From Mycobacterium sp. 155 (GTDB lineage: Bacteria > Actinomycetota > Actinomycetes > Mycobacteriales > Mycobacteriaceae), in the NCBI RefSeq assembly GCF_000373905.1, contig NZ_KB892705.1, positions 1,753,909-1,817,908 of the forward strand: a stretch of DNA of 64,000 nucleotides. Direction: 5' to 3'. This document shows positions 27,600 through 37,939 of the stretch, piece by piece. Numbering within the stretch: the first letter of the stretch is position 1; every line of letters begins with the position of its first letter. A program made the position numbers and the translations under genes. The notes under the pieces were generated by a model. The model ran no database searches and was not told the origin of the DNA. It saw only the letters and a program-made list of their open reading frames with translations.

Positions 27600-27662
27600 C
27601 GCGAGCGTGCGCAGAATGCTGACGTATTGCGGTGTGTTGGCCAGCAGACGCGCACGCTCGCG
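27600..27662. repeat. Intergenic palindrome C
   Basis: Perfect 13-nt arms CGCGAGCGTGCGC (27600-27612) and GCGCACGCTCGCG (27650-27662), with core GCGGTGTGTTGG. Same length and much the same sequence as palindrome B. It lies between converging genes and can serve both as terminator. Confidence 0.75.
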
Positions 27663-27693
27663 GTGTGAAGGTGCAGCTATGTGAAGATTGCGG

Positions 27694-28176
27694 CTAGTTG
27701 TCCTGGGTGCCCACACTGCGGACGGCCTGGGCGGCCGCCCGGATCTGCGGGGTCACCAGCATCACCTGGCCGAGCACACCATTGACGAACCCCGGTGACT
27801 CATCGGTGGACAGCTCCTTGGCCAGCTCGACCGCCTCATCGACGGCGACCGGTTCGGGCACGTCCTCGGCGTGCAGCAGCTCCCAGACCGCCACCCGCAG
27901 GATCGCCCGGTCCACGGCGGGCAGCCGATCCAGAGTCCAGCCCTGCAGGTGCGCGGAGATCAAGTCGTCAACGTGGGCGGCGTGTTCGGTCACCCCGCGC
28001 GCCACCGTCACCGTGTACGGATTAAGCGCGGATATCTCCGGGTCGTCTTCGGCCAGCGCGATGCGGCCATCGGCCACCGTCTCCGGCGTCAGGCCGCGCG
28101 CCTCGGCCTCGAACAGCACGTCCACCGCACGCTTGCGGGCCTGATGACGGCCCCGGTCACCGCGGCGGTCAGCCAT
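27694..28176 (-). CDS. nusB: Transcription antitermination protein NusB
   Basis: NusB (160 residues) works with NusE at boxA sequences in rRNA transcripts. The N-terminal [22 protein letters not shown] and the later [25 protein letters not shown] are characteristic. Follows efp in the usual order pepQ-efp-nusB; 23 nt separate it from efp. Confidence 0.96.
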   Translation of the reverse strand: MADRRGDRGRHQARKRAVDVLFEAEARGLTPETVADGRIALAEDDPEISALNPYTVTVARGVTEHAAHVDDLISAHLQGWTLDRLPAVDRAILRVAVWELLHAEDVPEPVAVDEAVELAKELSTDESPGFVNGVLGQVMLVTPQIRAAAQAVRSVGTQDN

Positions 28177-28199
28177 TCCCGTCGCTCCGCTCGCCCTGG

Positions 28200-28763
28200 T
28201 CAGCCATTGACGCGCCCCAAGTAGCTGCCGTCACGCGTGTCGACCTTGAGCTTGTCACCGGTGTTGATGAACAGCGGCACCTGGATCTCGGCTCCGGTTT
28301 CCATCGTGGCGGGCTTGGTGCCTGCGCTGGAGCGGTCACCCTGTAGGCCGGGCTCGGTGTGGCTGACTTCGAGCTCAACCGACACCGGCAGCTCCAGGTA
28401 CAGCGGGGCGCTCTCGTGGAACGCGATCTGCACCGGCATGCTCTCCAGCAGGAAGTCGGCGTTGCGGCCGACCAGTGCCTCGGGCAGTGGGTGCTGCTCG
28501 AAATCCTCGGAGTCCATGAACACGAAGTCGTTGCCATCGCGGTACAGGTAAGTGGCATCGCGCCGGTCGACGGTGGCGGTCTCCACCTTGACCCCGGCGT
28601 TATAGGTCTTGTCGACCACCTTGCCGGACACCACGTTCTTCAGCTTGGTCCGCACGAAGGCGGGGCCCTTACCCGGTTTGACGTGCTGGAATTCGACGAT
28701 CTGCCACAGCTGGCCGTCGATCTGCAGGACGAGCCCATTCTTGAAGTCGGCAGTCGATGCCAT
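28200..28763 (-). CDS. efp: Elongation factor P
   Basis: EF-P (187 residues) relieves ribosome stalling at polyproline stretches. It begins [20 protein letters not shown] and has the loop [17 protein letters not shown], with Lys at the position that may be modified. Three-domain length is normal. AGGAGCTACC lies before the ATG. Twenty-six nt after pepQ. Confidence 0.97.
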   Translation of the reverse strand: MASTADFKNGLVLQIDGQLWQIVEFQHVKPGKGPAFVRTKLKNVVSGKVVDKTYNAGVKVETATVDRRDATYLYRDGNDFVFMDSEDFEQHPLPEALVGRNADFLLESMPVQIAFHESAPLYLELPVSVELEVSHTEPGLQGDRSSAGTKPATMETGAEIQVPLFINTGDKLKVDTRDGSYLGRVNG

Positions 28764-28789
28764 GGTCGGGGTAGCTCCTAGCTTTCAGT

Positions 28790-29875
28790 TCACAGGATGG
28801 CCAGTTCCTTGGGGAACCGGGTAAGTAGTTCGGGTGCCGTCCCGCCGACGACCAGGGTGTCCTCGATCCGGACACCGCCGCGATCGGGCAAGTAGACACC
28901 TGGCTCAACGGTCACCGCAGAGCCAGCAAGCAGTGTACCGGCGGCCGTGGCGTTGATTCCCGGCGCTTCATGGATCTGCAGGCCTACGCCATGTCCGAGG
29001 CCGTGACCGAAGTTCTCGGCGTACCCCGCCTCCGCGATGACCTGCCGCGACGCGGCGTCGACAGCGCTCAGCGACACTCCCGGTGCCAGCGCCGCGCTAC
29101 CGGCCCGCTGGGCGGCCGCCACCAGGTCATAGATGTCGTGCTGCCATTGCGCGGCCCGGTCCAACACGAAGGTGCGGGTCGTGTCGGAGTGGTAGCCGGC
29201 CACCAGCGCGCCGAAGTCGATCTTGACGAAATCACCGGCGGCCAGGACCGCGTCGGTCGGCCGGTGATGCGGTATCGCCGAGTTGGCCCCCGTCGCGACA
29301 ATCGTCTCGAAAGACGGGCCGTCCGCTCCGTGGTCGAGCATCAGTGCCTCCAGTTCGTTGCGCACCTGACGCTCGGTGCGGCCCGGCCGCAGCCCGCCCC
29401 GGTTCACCAGATCACCCAGCGCGGCGTCAGCGGCCTCGCAGGCGAGCCGTAGGAGTGCGATCTCGCCGGCGTCCTTGACCTCCCGCAGCGCTTCGACGAT
29501 GCCCGGCGCACGGATAAGTTCGACATCATCACCGGCGGCGTCGGCCAGCGCGCTGTACGCGTCGACAGTCACCACGTGGCTCTCGAAGCCCAGCCGGCGC
29601 ACACCACCGGCACCCGCCCGGCGGGCCAGGCACGGCGCACACGCCCGCTCAATGATCACCTCGGCGTCCGGGGACTGGTGGGCGGCTTGGGTGCGGTAGC
29701 GCCCATCGGTGGCCAGCACCGGGGTTTCATCATCGACACGCACCAGCAGCGCGGCGTTGGAGCCCGTAAACCCTGACAGATAGCGCACATTGACCAGGTC
29801 TGTCACCAGCAAGGCGGGCAGATCGGCTGCCTCAAGCCGGCGCCGAAGCCGGTCCCTGCGCTGGGAAATAGTCAC
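28790..29875 (-). CDS. pepQ: Xaa-Pro aminopeptidase / dipeptidase family (M24B)
   Basis: 361 residues: an N-terminal creatinase-like domain (residues 1-130) and a C-terminal pita-bread metallopeptidase domain. Metal ligands can be recognised in VKIDFGALVAGYHSDTTRT (two Asp), NFGHGLGHGVGLQIHEAPG (His) and TVEPGVYLP (Glu), with a final Glu in GGVRIEDTLVV. Cleaves peptide bonds next to proline. Corresponds to PepQ (Rv2535c). GTG at 29875 has a TAGCGT box 8 nt upstream. Confidence 0.94.
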   Translation of the reverse strand: MTISQRRDRLRRRLEAADLPALLVTDLVNVRYLSGFTGSNAALLVRVDDETPVLATDGRYRTQAAHQSPDAEVIIERACAPCLARRAGAGGVRRLGFESHVVTVDAYSALADAAGDDVELIRAPGIVEALREVKDAGEIALLRLACEAADAALGDLVNRGGLRPGRTERQVRNELEALMLDHGADGPSFETIVATGANSAIPHHRPTDAVLAAGDFVKIDFGALVAGYHSDTTRTFVLDRAAQWQHDIYDLVAAAQRAGSAALAPGVSLSAVDAASRQVIAEAGYAENFGHGLGHGVGLQIHEAPGINATAAGTLLAGSAVTVEPGVYLPDRGGVRIEDTLVVGGTAPELLTRFPKELAIL

Positions 29876-29883
29876 GGTCTGTG

Positions 29884-29900
29884 ACGCTACTCGCTACGCT
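29884..29900. promoter_or_regulatory. Face-to-face -10 boxes of a divergent leaderless pair
   Basis: TAGCGT on the minus strand (29889-29884) serves pepQ and TACGCT on the plus strand (29895-29900) serves the membrane gene at 29909. Each ends 8 nt before its start codon. The whole gap is 33 nt, so the two polymerases cannot bind at once. Confidence 0.5.
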
Positions 29901-29908
29901 GTGGCCTC

Positions 29909-30466
29909 ATGAGCAAGTGGTTACTGCGCGGGGTTGTGTTCGCAACCGCGATGGTCGTCGTGCGCTTGCTCCAAGGTGCGCTGATCAACGCTTCGCCGGG
30001 AAACGCGATCTGGTTCAGTGTGACGCTGGTGGCAGTTTTCACGATCGCAGTGGTCATCTGGGGCTTCATCGACGGCCGCGCCGACGCGCGGCACAGCCCT
30101 GACCCTGACCGTCGCGCCGACCTGGCCATGATCTGGCTGCTGGCCGGGCTTTTCGCAGGCGTCGTCAGCGGTGCGGTGTCCTGGATCATCAGCCTGTTCT
30201 ACAAGAGCATCTATGTCGGGGGCCTGCTGAACGAGATCACCACGTTCGCTGCGTTCACTGCGCTGCTGATGTTCCTGGCGGCGGTCGCCGGTGTCACACT
30301 CGGCCGCTGGCTGGTCGACCGCAAGGCACCGCCGGTCACCAGGCACGGTCACGCCGGCGATGAGCGCGCCGACACCGACGTGTTCGCCGCGGTGAATGCC
30401 GGAGCGCCGGCGGACGACACCGAGAAGACCGGTGCCGTCGAGACGCCCGAGCAGCACGAGAAGTAG
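29909..30466 (+). CDS. Rv2536-like membrane protein (B-4DMT family)
   Basis: 185 residues with four transmembrane segments (about residues 5-25, 35-55, 73-95, 110-130) and a hydrophilic acidic C-terminus. It corresponds to Rv2536, which lies at the same place next to pepQ in mycobacteria and is annotated as a B-4DMT transporter; no substrate is known. Divergent from pepQ with a 33-nt shared promoter. Confidence 0.8.
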   Translation: MSKWLLRGVVFATAMVVVRLLQGALINASPGNAIWFSVTLVAVFTIAVVIWGFIDGRADARHSPDPDRRADLAMIWLLAGLFAGVVSGAVSWIISLFYKSIYVGGLLNEITTFAAFTALLMFLAAVAGVTLGRWLVDRKAPPVTRHGHAGDERADTDVFAAVNAGAPADDTEKTGAVETPEQHEK

Positions 30467-30492
30467 AGCTCGTCGCCAAGTGGCGTGGAACC

Positions 30493-32280
<1,788 letters not shown>

Positions 32281-32281
<1 letters not shown>

Positions 32282-33507
32282 CAGCCCAGGGCCTGCGCCG
32301 CCGGTTCGCGCTCAGCGTCGTCCGGACTTGCTCCTCGCATGCGGACGGCACGCAGGTAAGCGTCGATATTGGCGCGGGTCTCGGCCAGCGAATCCCCGCC
32401 GAACTTCTCCAGCGCGGCGCGGGCCAGCACGAGCGCCACCATGGTCTCCACGACCACACCGGCGGCCGGCACCGCACATACGTCGGAGCGCTGGTGGATC
32501 GCGACGGCTTCCTCGCCGGTCGCCATGTCGACGGTGGCCAGTGCCCGCGGCACGGTGGAGATCGGCTTCATCGCGGCGCGCACGCGCAACGCCTGGCCGT
32601 TGGTCATGCCGCCTTCCAGGCCACCGGCCCGGTTGGTCGACCGCAGCACGCCGTCCGGGCCCGGGTACATCTCGTCGTGCGCGACGCTGCCCCGGCGGCG
32701 CGCCGTTTCGAAACCGTCGCCGATCTCGACACCCTTGATCGCCTGAATACCCATCACCGCGCCGGCCAGTTGGCTGTCGAGCCGGTTCTCACCGCTGGTG
32801 AACGAGCCCAGCCCGATCGGCAGCCCGGTCACGACCACCTCGACGACCCCCCCAAGGGTGTCGCCGTCCTTCTTGGCGGCCTCGATCTCGGCGATCATGG
32901 CGGCCTCGGCGTCCTTGTCGAACGCCCGGACGGGGCTGTCGTCGATGGCCTCGAGGTCCTGGGGCTGCGGCGGCGGACCGGTATAGGGCGCCGATGCCCC
33001 GATGGAGATGACGTGCGAGACGACCTCGACGCCGAGCGCTTCCCGCAGGAATGCGCGGGCAATGGTGCCGGCGGCCACCCGAGCGGCGGTCTCGCGGGCG
33101 CTGGCCCGTTCGAGCACCGGGCGGGCATCGTCGAAGCCGTACTTGAGCATGCCTGCGTAGTCGGCATGGCCGGGCCGCGGCCGGGTCAGCGGCGCGTTGC
33201 GCGCCACGTCCAGGTCGGTCTCGTCCACCGGGTCGGGGGCCATCACGGTCTCCCACTTGGGCCACTCGGTGTTGCCGATCTCGATGGCGATCGGGCCGCC
33301 GAGGGTCAACCCGTGCCGGACCCCGGCCAGCATGGTCACCTGGTCCTGCTCGAACTTCATCCGAGCGCCGCGGCCGTAGCCGAGACGACGGCGCTTGAGC
33401 TGCACCCCGATGTCCTCCGAGGTGACCGGCACACCGGCCACCATGCCCTCGACCATGGCCACCAGGGCGCGGCCATGCGATTCACCAGCTGTGGTCCAAC
33501 GCAACAC
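32281..33507 (-). CDS. aroC: Chorismate synthase
   Basis: AroC (408 residues; named aroF in M. tuberculosis) makes chorismate with reduced FMN. The signatures [34 protein letters not shown] and [14 protein letters not shown] are present. I start at GTG 33507, because GGGAGA lies 9 nt before it; the ATG at 33516 has that sequence directly against it. First gene of aroC-aroK-aroB. Confidence 0.96.
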
Positions 33508-33632
33508 GCTTGTCATTCTCCCACGTCGCGTTTTGCCCGCGGAAATCCCTGTTCGAGCGTCGATGGTGTCGTATCTCGGGTGCTTCCGATCGTCTTGATT
33601 GTAGAAACCGCAAATACCATGGAGAAGGGCTC

Positions 33633-33920
33633 ATGAAATACGTACTGATGTTCGTCGAAACTGAGCAGTTCACCCGCGATATGGCGGCGATGAGCGACGC
33701 CGAGCGCCAACGCGCCTACGAGCGGGTCGACGAATGGTTCGCCGGCAACGCTGGCAAGTTGCGCGGGGGCAGCAAGCTCAAGGCCGCGGAGACCGCGACG
33801 ACGGTGCGCCGCGCCCTCAAGCTCACCGCCAACCCCGCCGAACAGGCGGTCCTGCAACAGCGGATCGCCTGCGTCCCTCGAGAGGATCTCTATGATGACC
33901 GACATCTCCCGACTACGTAG
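33633..33920 (+). pseudogene. YCII/DGPF protein fused to the last part of an ECF sigma factor (deletion remnant)
   Basis: 95 residues. Residues 1-59 (KYVLMFVETEQFTRDMAAMS, RGGSKL, TATTVR) match the first half of YCII-related (DGPF) proteins. From residue 60 the sequence changes to RALKLTANPAEQAVLQQRIA, which looks like the extreme C-terminus of an ECF sigma factor of the type usually encoded right after such YCII genes. I infer an in-frame deletion that removed the second half of the YCII gene and nearly all of the sigma gene. It still has a good SD (GGAGAAGG) and an open frame, so it may be translated. Overlaps the next gene by 29 nt. Confidence 0.6.
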
Positions 33921-34215
33921 CGAACTGATCGCCCGTGTGCTCGGCGACCAGGGGACAGCACCAAAAGACCTGCGACAGAGTGCATTCGACAACACCGGCC
34001 TCGACGATCCGGTACGGACCCTGGTCGACAAGGTGGCCCACCGCTCCGCCGCCGTGACCGACGACGACATCGCGGCAGCCCGGTCGGCGGGCCTGAGCGA
34101 GGACCAGATCTTTGAAATCGTGGTCTGCGCGGCGGTGGGCCAGGCCGACCGGCAATACACCAACGCCCTTGGCGCACTTGCCCGAGTGGCCGGCGGGAAA
34201 GGGGATCGGCGATGA
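33892..34215 (+). CDS. AhpD/carboxymuconolactone-decarboxylase-like small protein
   Basis: 107 residues, all helical in character. The C-terminal part (GLSEDQIFEIVVCAAVGQADRQYTNAL) resembles the core of the AhpD/CMD fold but has only one cysteine and lacks the CxxC pair, so peroxidase activity is doubtful. GAGAGGA lies upstream. The last codons overlap the next gene (ATGA), and the two probably act as partners. Confidence 0.6.
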   Translation: MMTDISRLRSELIARVLGDQGTAPKDLRQSAFDNTGLDDPVRTLVDKVAHRSAAVTDDDIAAARSAGLSEDQIFEIVVCAAVGQADRQYTNALGALARVAGGKGDRR

Positions 34216-34787
34216 GGCTCGGCATCCTCGACAACGGGCATGGACTGGGAACCAAGGCGCTGCTGGCGATGATCCAGCTGGTCTCGCGTCAACCGGTGGT
34301 CGACGCCGTCAAGCTCGCGCTGTATCGCAAGGACTTCTACGGCGCCGGGGATCTCACCCACGAGGCCATGCGCGGGCCGTCGGAATGGTCGATCGGCGAC
34401 CGGGAACTGATGGCGGCCTACGTCGCCGCGGCCGATGCGTCGCCATTCTGCGTCGCCGCGCACTCCGCGACCTCCGGGCAGTGGTACGGCGATCCGTGCA
34501 AGGTCACCGCCACTCTGGCCGATCTGGACACCGCACCGGTCGAGGAGCCCTTGCGGGCGACGCTTCGCCTGCTCGGCAAGCTGTCCCGTGAAGACGCCGT
34601 CTCCGAGGACGACATCCGCAGCGTGCTGTCCGCCGGTGTCTCCCCCGCTCAGGTCCAGGACGCGCTGGCAGTGGGCTTCGCGTTCAACATCACCGCGCGG
34701 TTGGCCAACGCCTTCGACTTCGACCCCGCGACCCCCGCCGCGATGGAGGCCGGCGCCAAGCATCTGCTCAAGCGCGGCTACCGCTGA
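34212..34787 (+). CDS. AhpD-like peroxidase-related protein
   Basis: 191 residues. The segment ADASPFCVAAHSATSGQWYG has the Cys-x3-His arrangement of the peroxidase-related AhpD superfamily. The second half repeats a similar helical pattern (LSREDAVSEDDIRSVLSAGV). Probably a thiol-dependent peroxidase-like or electron-transfer protein; the substrate is unknown. Coupled to the gene before it by a four-base overlap. Confidence 0.7.
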   Translation: MRLGILDNGHGLGTKALLAMIQLVSRQPVVDAVKLALYRKDFYGAGDLTHEAMRGPSEWSIGDRELMAAYVAAADASPFCVAAHSATSGQWYGDPCKVTATLADLDTAPVEEPLRATLRLLGKLSREDAVSEDDIRSVLSAGVSPAQVQDALAVGFAFNITARLANAFDFDPATPAAMEAGAKHLLKRGYR

Positions 34788-34798
34788 CTGCCGTCGAC

Positions 34799-34859
34799 GC
34801 CGAATGTGAACTTGTTGGCGAACATTCGCCGAAATCTCGCCAACAAGTTCACGTTCGGC
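34799..34859. terminator. Large inverted repeat between converging genes
   Basis: 23-nt arms at 34799-34821 and 34837-34859 match except for one G-T pair. The left arm can instead pair inside the loop (GGCGAA 34817-34822 with TTCGCC 34825-34830), so two folds compete. It ends 4 nt before the stop of the minus-strand gene and 12 nt after the plus-strand stop; a bidirectional terminator is likely. Confidence 0.7.
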
Positions 34860-34863
34860 AGGC

Positions 34864-35289
34864 TTAGATCAGCACCAGCCCGATTGCCGCCGCACTGGCC
34901 GCGCACATCGACGGTCCGTGCGGCACGGTCGGAATGCCGCGCAACGCCGCGCCACCCGCGATCACGGCAGTGATTAGTGGCGCGGCCAGCGCCGCGAGTA
35001 CCCATACGTCGGGCCCGAACGCGCCGGTCAGCGCGCCCACGCCGACGGAGAGCTTCACGTCACCGCCGCCGAGCGCGGCCGGCGCTATCAGATGCACCAG
35101 CAGATAAACCGCCGCCAGCGCTGCACCGCCCGCGAGCGCCGCGGCGCCATGGCCGAAAAGCATTGCGCCAACCAGGATCAGCACACCACCGGGCATTGTC
35201 AGCCAGTTCGGCAGCCGCCGCTGCCTGAAGTCGTAGGCGCTGAGTGTCACTAGCCAGATGACCGTAACCGCGACAGCCCACACCTCCAT
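34864..35289 (-). CDS. Short A24 prepilin-peptidase-like protein
   Basis: 141 residues with about four or five membrane segments. Both catalytic aspartates of the A24 family are visible, in SAYDFRQRRLPNWL and LGGGDVKLSVG (GxGD). It lacks the N-terminal methylase domain of full PilD, as does Rv2551c, its likely counterpart next to aroE in M. tuberculosis. It may process pseudopilins or flp-type pilins made elsewhere. Confidence 0.8.
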   Translation of the reverse strand: MEVWAVAVTVIWLVTLSAYDFRQRRLPNWLTMPGGVLILVGAMLFGHGAAALAGGAALAAVYLLVHLIAPAALGGGDVKLSVGVGALTGAFGPDVWVLAALAAPLITAVIAGGAALRGIPTVPHGPSMCAASAAAIGLVLI

Positions 35290-35332
35290 CCACCGAGGCT
35301 AACTGCCCCGCAGAGGCTGGGATGACGCTGTT

Positions 35333-36160
35333 TCAGCCGAACAAGGCCGTCCTCATCGCATCCTTCGGGGCAGTCATCCCCGTGAACAGTTCCACCTGGG
35401 TGACAGCCTGATTCAGCAGCATGTGCAGGCCGCTGACCACTTCACCGCCGGCGGCCTGCACCGCAGCGGCGAGCGGCGTCGGCCATGGGTCGTAAATGGC
35501 GTCGAGCAGCCGCGGCACCGCAGCGAGCACCGGAGCGTACGGTGCGGCGGCCGCGGCGGGGATCGTGCTCACCGCAACCGCGGAATCGGCGACCACGGCA
35601 ACGAGTTCGGCGTCATCGAGATCGCACCAACTGCTCGCGACGCCACGCCCGGCGGCCAGTTCAACCAGCGGCGCGGCCTTGTCCGCATTGCGGGCGACGA
35701 TCGTGATGCGCCGCGCGCCGAGTTCAGCCAGCCCGAGCACCGCGGCCGGGGCGGTGCCACCGGAGCCGATGACGATCGCCGCGCCCTCGACGGAGCCGAG
35801 TGCGCCCGTCACGCCGTCAATATCAGTGTTGTCCGCGCGCCAGCCACCGGAAGTGCGAGCCAGCGTGTTGGCTGAACCGATCAGCCGGGCCCGCTCGGTG
35901 TGCTCGTCGGCGAACTGCAGCGCGGCGAACTTACCGGGCATGGTGACCGATAGCCCGACCCACTCCGGCCCGAGCCCGGACACCAGTGCCGGTAGCTGCT
36001 CGGCTGTGCACTCGATGCGCTCGTAGGTCCAAGCCGCCAGGCCCAGCGCCCGATAGGCGGCCAGGTGCAGTTGCGGAGACCTCGAGTGGGCGATCGGAGA
36101 GCCGAGGACCGCGGCCTTGCGGACCCTATTTTCCACGACGGAGGGCAGCCTATCGCGCAC
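35333..36160 (-). CDS. aroE: Shikimate dehydrogenase
   Basis: AroE (275 residues) reduces 3-dehydroshikimate with NADPH. Substrate-binding GSPIAHSRSPQLHLAAY and VTMPGKFAAL are at the N-terminus, NTDIDGVTGAL in the middle, and the NADP motif VIGSGGTAPAAVLGL follows. GTG at 36160 overlaps the mltG stop by 11 nt; GTG at 36136 is also possible and would give 267 residues. Part of mltG-aroE. Confidence 0.94.
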   Translation of the reverse strand: MRDRLPSVVENRVRKAAVLGSPIAHSRSPQLHLAAYRALGLAAWTYERIECTAEQLPALVSGLGPEWVGLSVTMPGKFAALQFADEHTERARLIGSANTLARTSGGWRADNTDIDGVTGALGSVEGAAIVIGSGGTAPAAVLGLAELGARRITIVARNADKAAPLVELAAGRGVASSWCDLDDAELVAVVADSAVAVSTIPAAAAAPYAPVLAAVPRLLDAIYDPWPTPLAAAVQAAGGEVVSGLHMLLNQAVTQVELFTGMTAPKDAMRTALFG

Positions 36161-37394
36161 TGTCGAGGACGCCGTTGTGTCGCGCCAGTTCGATGTTCGC
36201 TAGGTGCTGGTTGTAGTCGCGGGTGAAAAGCGTCGTGCCTTGCATGTCGATGGTCACGAAGTACAGCCAGTCCCCCGGCGCGGGCCGCTCGGCGGCATCC
36301 AGCGCGTCGGCGCCCGGCGAGCAGATCGGAGTCTCCGGAAGTCCTTCGCGGACATAGGAGTTCCACGGTGTGGCCTTGGCCCGGTCAGCATCGGTGGTGG
36401 CCACTTCCTGGCGGTCCAGCGAGTAGTTGACCGTCGAATCGAACTCCAGCTTGCGGTGCTCGGCCAGCCGGTTGTAGATCACTCGCGCGACCTTTGAGAA
36501 ATCCTGCGGCTTGGCTTCCCGCTGTACGAGCGAGCCGACCGTGAGGATCTGGTACGGCGACATGTTCAAGGCAGTGGCGGTGTCCAGCAGGCCGCCCTGC
36601 GTGTAAACCGAAGCGCTGGAGGAGATCAGCGTCGACAAGATGGACTGGGCCGGTGCGGCCGGGTCGATGTTCCAGGTGCCCGGCGCGATCAATCCTTCCA
36701 GCCGGCGATGGTCATTGCCCATCGCCGCAACCGGTCCGGCGGCCCACTGCGGAACCCCTAGTGCGGCCACGGGCGTCGATCCGGCGGCCGAGCGAAGGTC
36801 GTCGACCGCAACGCACCGCTCGATATCGTCGAGTTTCACGCACGACGCCTTCGAGATCAGGCTGAAGATGCCGTCGGTGACAGCGTTGGTCTTGACGTCG
36901 GTGATGTCGTCGAGCTGACGTCCCTCTGGGATGGTGAGCTTGCCCACTCGGTTATTCGGATCGACCAGCCGCGCGACAGCATTGGCCGCGGGGATCTCGG
37001 TGCGCAACTTGTAGTAGCCGGGCTGGATCGACGTGATCTCAGAGTTGCCCTGGGCCGCGTCGACGAACGCCTTGACCGTGGCCACCACCTTGTGGTCATA
37101 CAACGTCTTGGCGATCGCGGTGGTGGAGTCGCCGTCGTGGACCTGGATGACCAGATCGGATACGCCGTCACCGGCATAGTCGTTGCCGCCGCCGGAGAAA
37201 CTGTGCCACAGCCTGGAACCGAGGAACACCGCAGCGATCGCCACGATGACGAGCAGCAGCAGCGACGCGGCCCGCGTGACCCGGCGACGGCGGTTCTTGC
37301 GGACCTGACGCATGCGTTCGGAGCGGCTCATACCGCGCCGTGGTGGTCCCACCGCGACGGGTTGCGCCCGCTCGCCACCCCACTCGTCAGCCAT
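36150..37394 (-). CDS. mltG: Endolytic murein transglycosylase MltG
   Basis: MltG (414 residues, YceG family) cuts nascent peptidoglycan strands. A basic cytoplasmic N-terminus ([20 protein letters not shown]) precedes one membrane helix ([15 protein letters not shown]). The extracellular part has a LysM-like region and the catalytic domain with the Glu in [23 protein letters not shown] at 37394 overlaps the ruvX stop by 8 nt; earlier in-frame starts would lie deep inside ruvX. Confidence 0.93.
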   Translation of the reverse strand: MADEWGGERAQPVAVGPPRRGMSRSERMRQVRKNRRRRVTRAASLLLLVIVAIAAVFLGSRLWHSFSGGGNDYAGDGVSDLVIQVHDGDSTTAIAKTLYDHKVVATVKAFVDAAQGNSEITSIQPGYYKLRTEIPAANAVARLVDPNNRVGKLTIPEGRQLDDITDVKTNAVTDGIFSLISKASCVKLDDIERCVAVDDLRSAAGSTPVAALGVPQWAAGPVAAMGNDHRRLEGLIAPGTWNIDPAAPAQSILSTLISSSASVYTQGGLLDTATALNMSPYQILTVGSLVQREAKPQDFSKVARVIYNRLAEHRKLEFDSTVNYSLDRQEVATTDADRAKATPWNSYVREGLPETPICSPGADALDAAERPAPGDWLYFVTIDMQGTTLFTRDYNQHLANIELARHNGVLDSAR

Positions 37395-37935
37395 CCGTGC
37401 CCTCTCCGCGGCTCTCGTCGCGCACGGCCAGGGCCGCCCGCCGCTGATCCAACCAGCTCTGCAGAATGCCCACTGCAGCAACCTGGTCGATCACCGCTTT
37501 CTGTCCCTTCGCGCGAACCCCGGCGTCGCGCAACGACCGTTGTGCGGAGACGGTGGTGAGTCGTTCGTCGGCCAGCCGTACCGGCGTCGGCGTGATCCGG
37601 CGCGCCAGCTGTTCGGCGAGATCGATCGCATCGTGCGCCGATGTACCGACCCGATCAGCCAGCGTGCGCGGCAACCCGACGATCACTTCGACGGCCTCGT
37701 ACTCGCCGACAATGCCGACCAGCCGACGCAGATGCTTCCCGCCGGCCCGGTCACGCTGATCCCGCAACACCGTTTCCACCGGCGTCGCGAGAATACCGTC
37801 CGGGTCACTGGTAGCCACGCCGATGCGGACGGTGCCCACGTCGATGCCGATGCGTCGGCCGCGGCCGGGGTCGTCGGCGCCCGGGCGATCCGGTCGAGCG
37901 GAGCGAGGGGAAGACTGCTCGTCGCTGCTCGGCAC
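37387..37935 (-). CDS. ruvX: Holliday-junction-resolvase-like / rRNA-processing nuclease YqgF
   Basis: 182 residues with the RNase H-like fold: [17 protein letters not shown] (first Asp), [16 protein letters not shown] and [15 protein letters not shown], ending with a final Asp in [13 protein letters not shown]. YqgF acts on the 5' end of 16S rRNA in E. coli; a junction-resolving role is also discussed. GTG at 37935 lies after the alaS stop with CGGAG before it. The N-terminal 30 residues are Ser/Arg/Pro-rich. Confidence 0.9.
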   Translation of the reverse strand: MPSSDEQSSPRSARPDRPGADDPGRGRRIGIDVGTVRIGVATSDPDGILATPVETVLRDQRDRAGGKHLRRLVGIVGEYEAVEVIVGLPRTLADRVGTSAHDAIDLAEQLARRITPTPVRLADERLTTVSAQRSLRDAGVRAKGQKAVIDQVAAVGILQSWLDQRRAALAVRDESRGEGTDG

Positions 37936-37939
37936 CGGG

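Noticed and set aside
28177..28199. GCGAGCGGAGCGA motif before nusB, also near 37893 in ruvX
   Set aside because: A short GC-rich motif that is very common in actinobacterial DNA; two copies in 64 kb are not strong evidence of an element.
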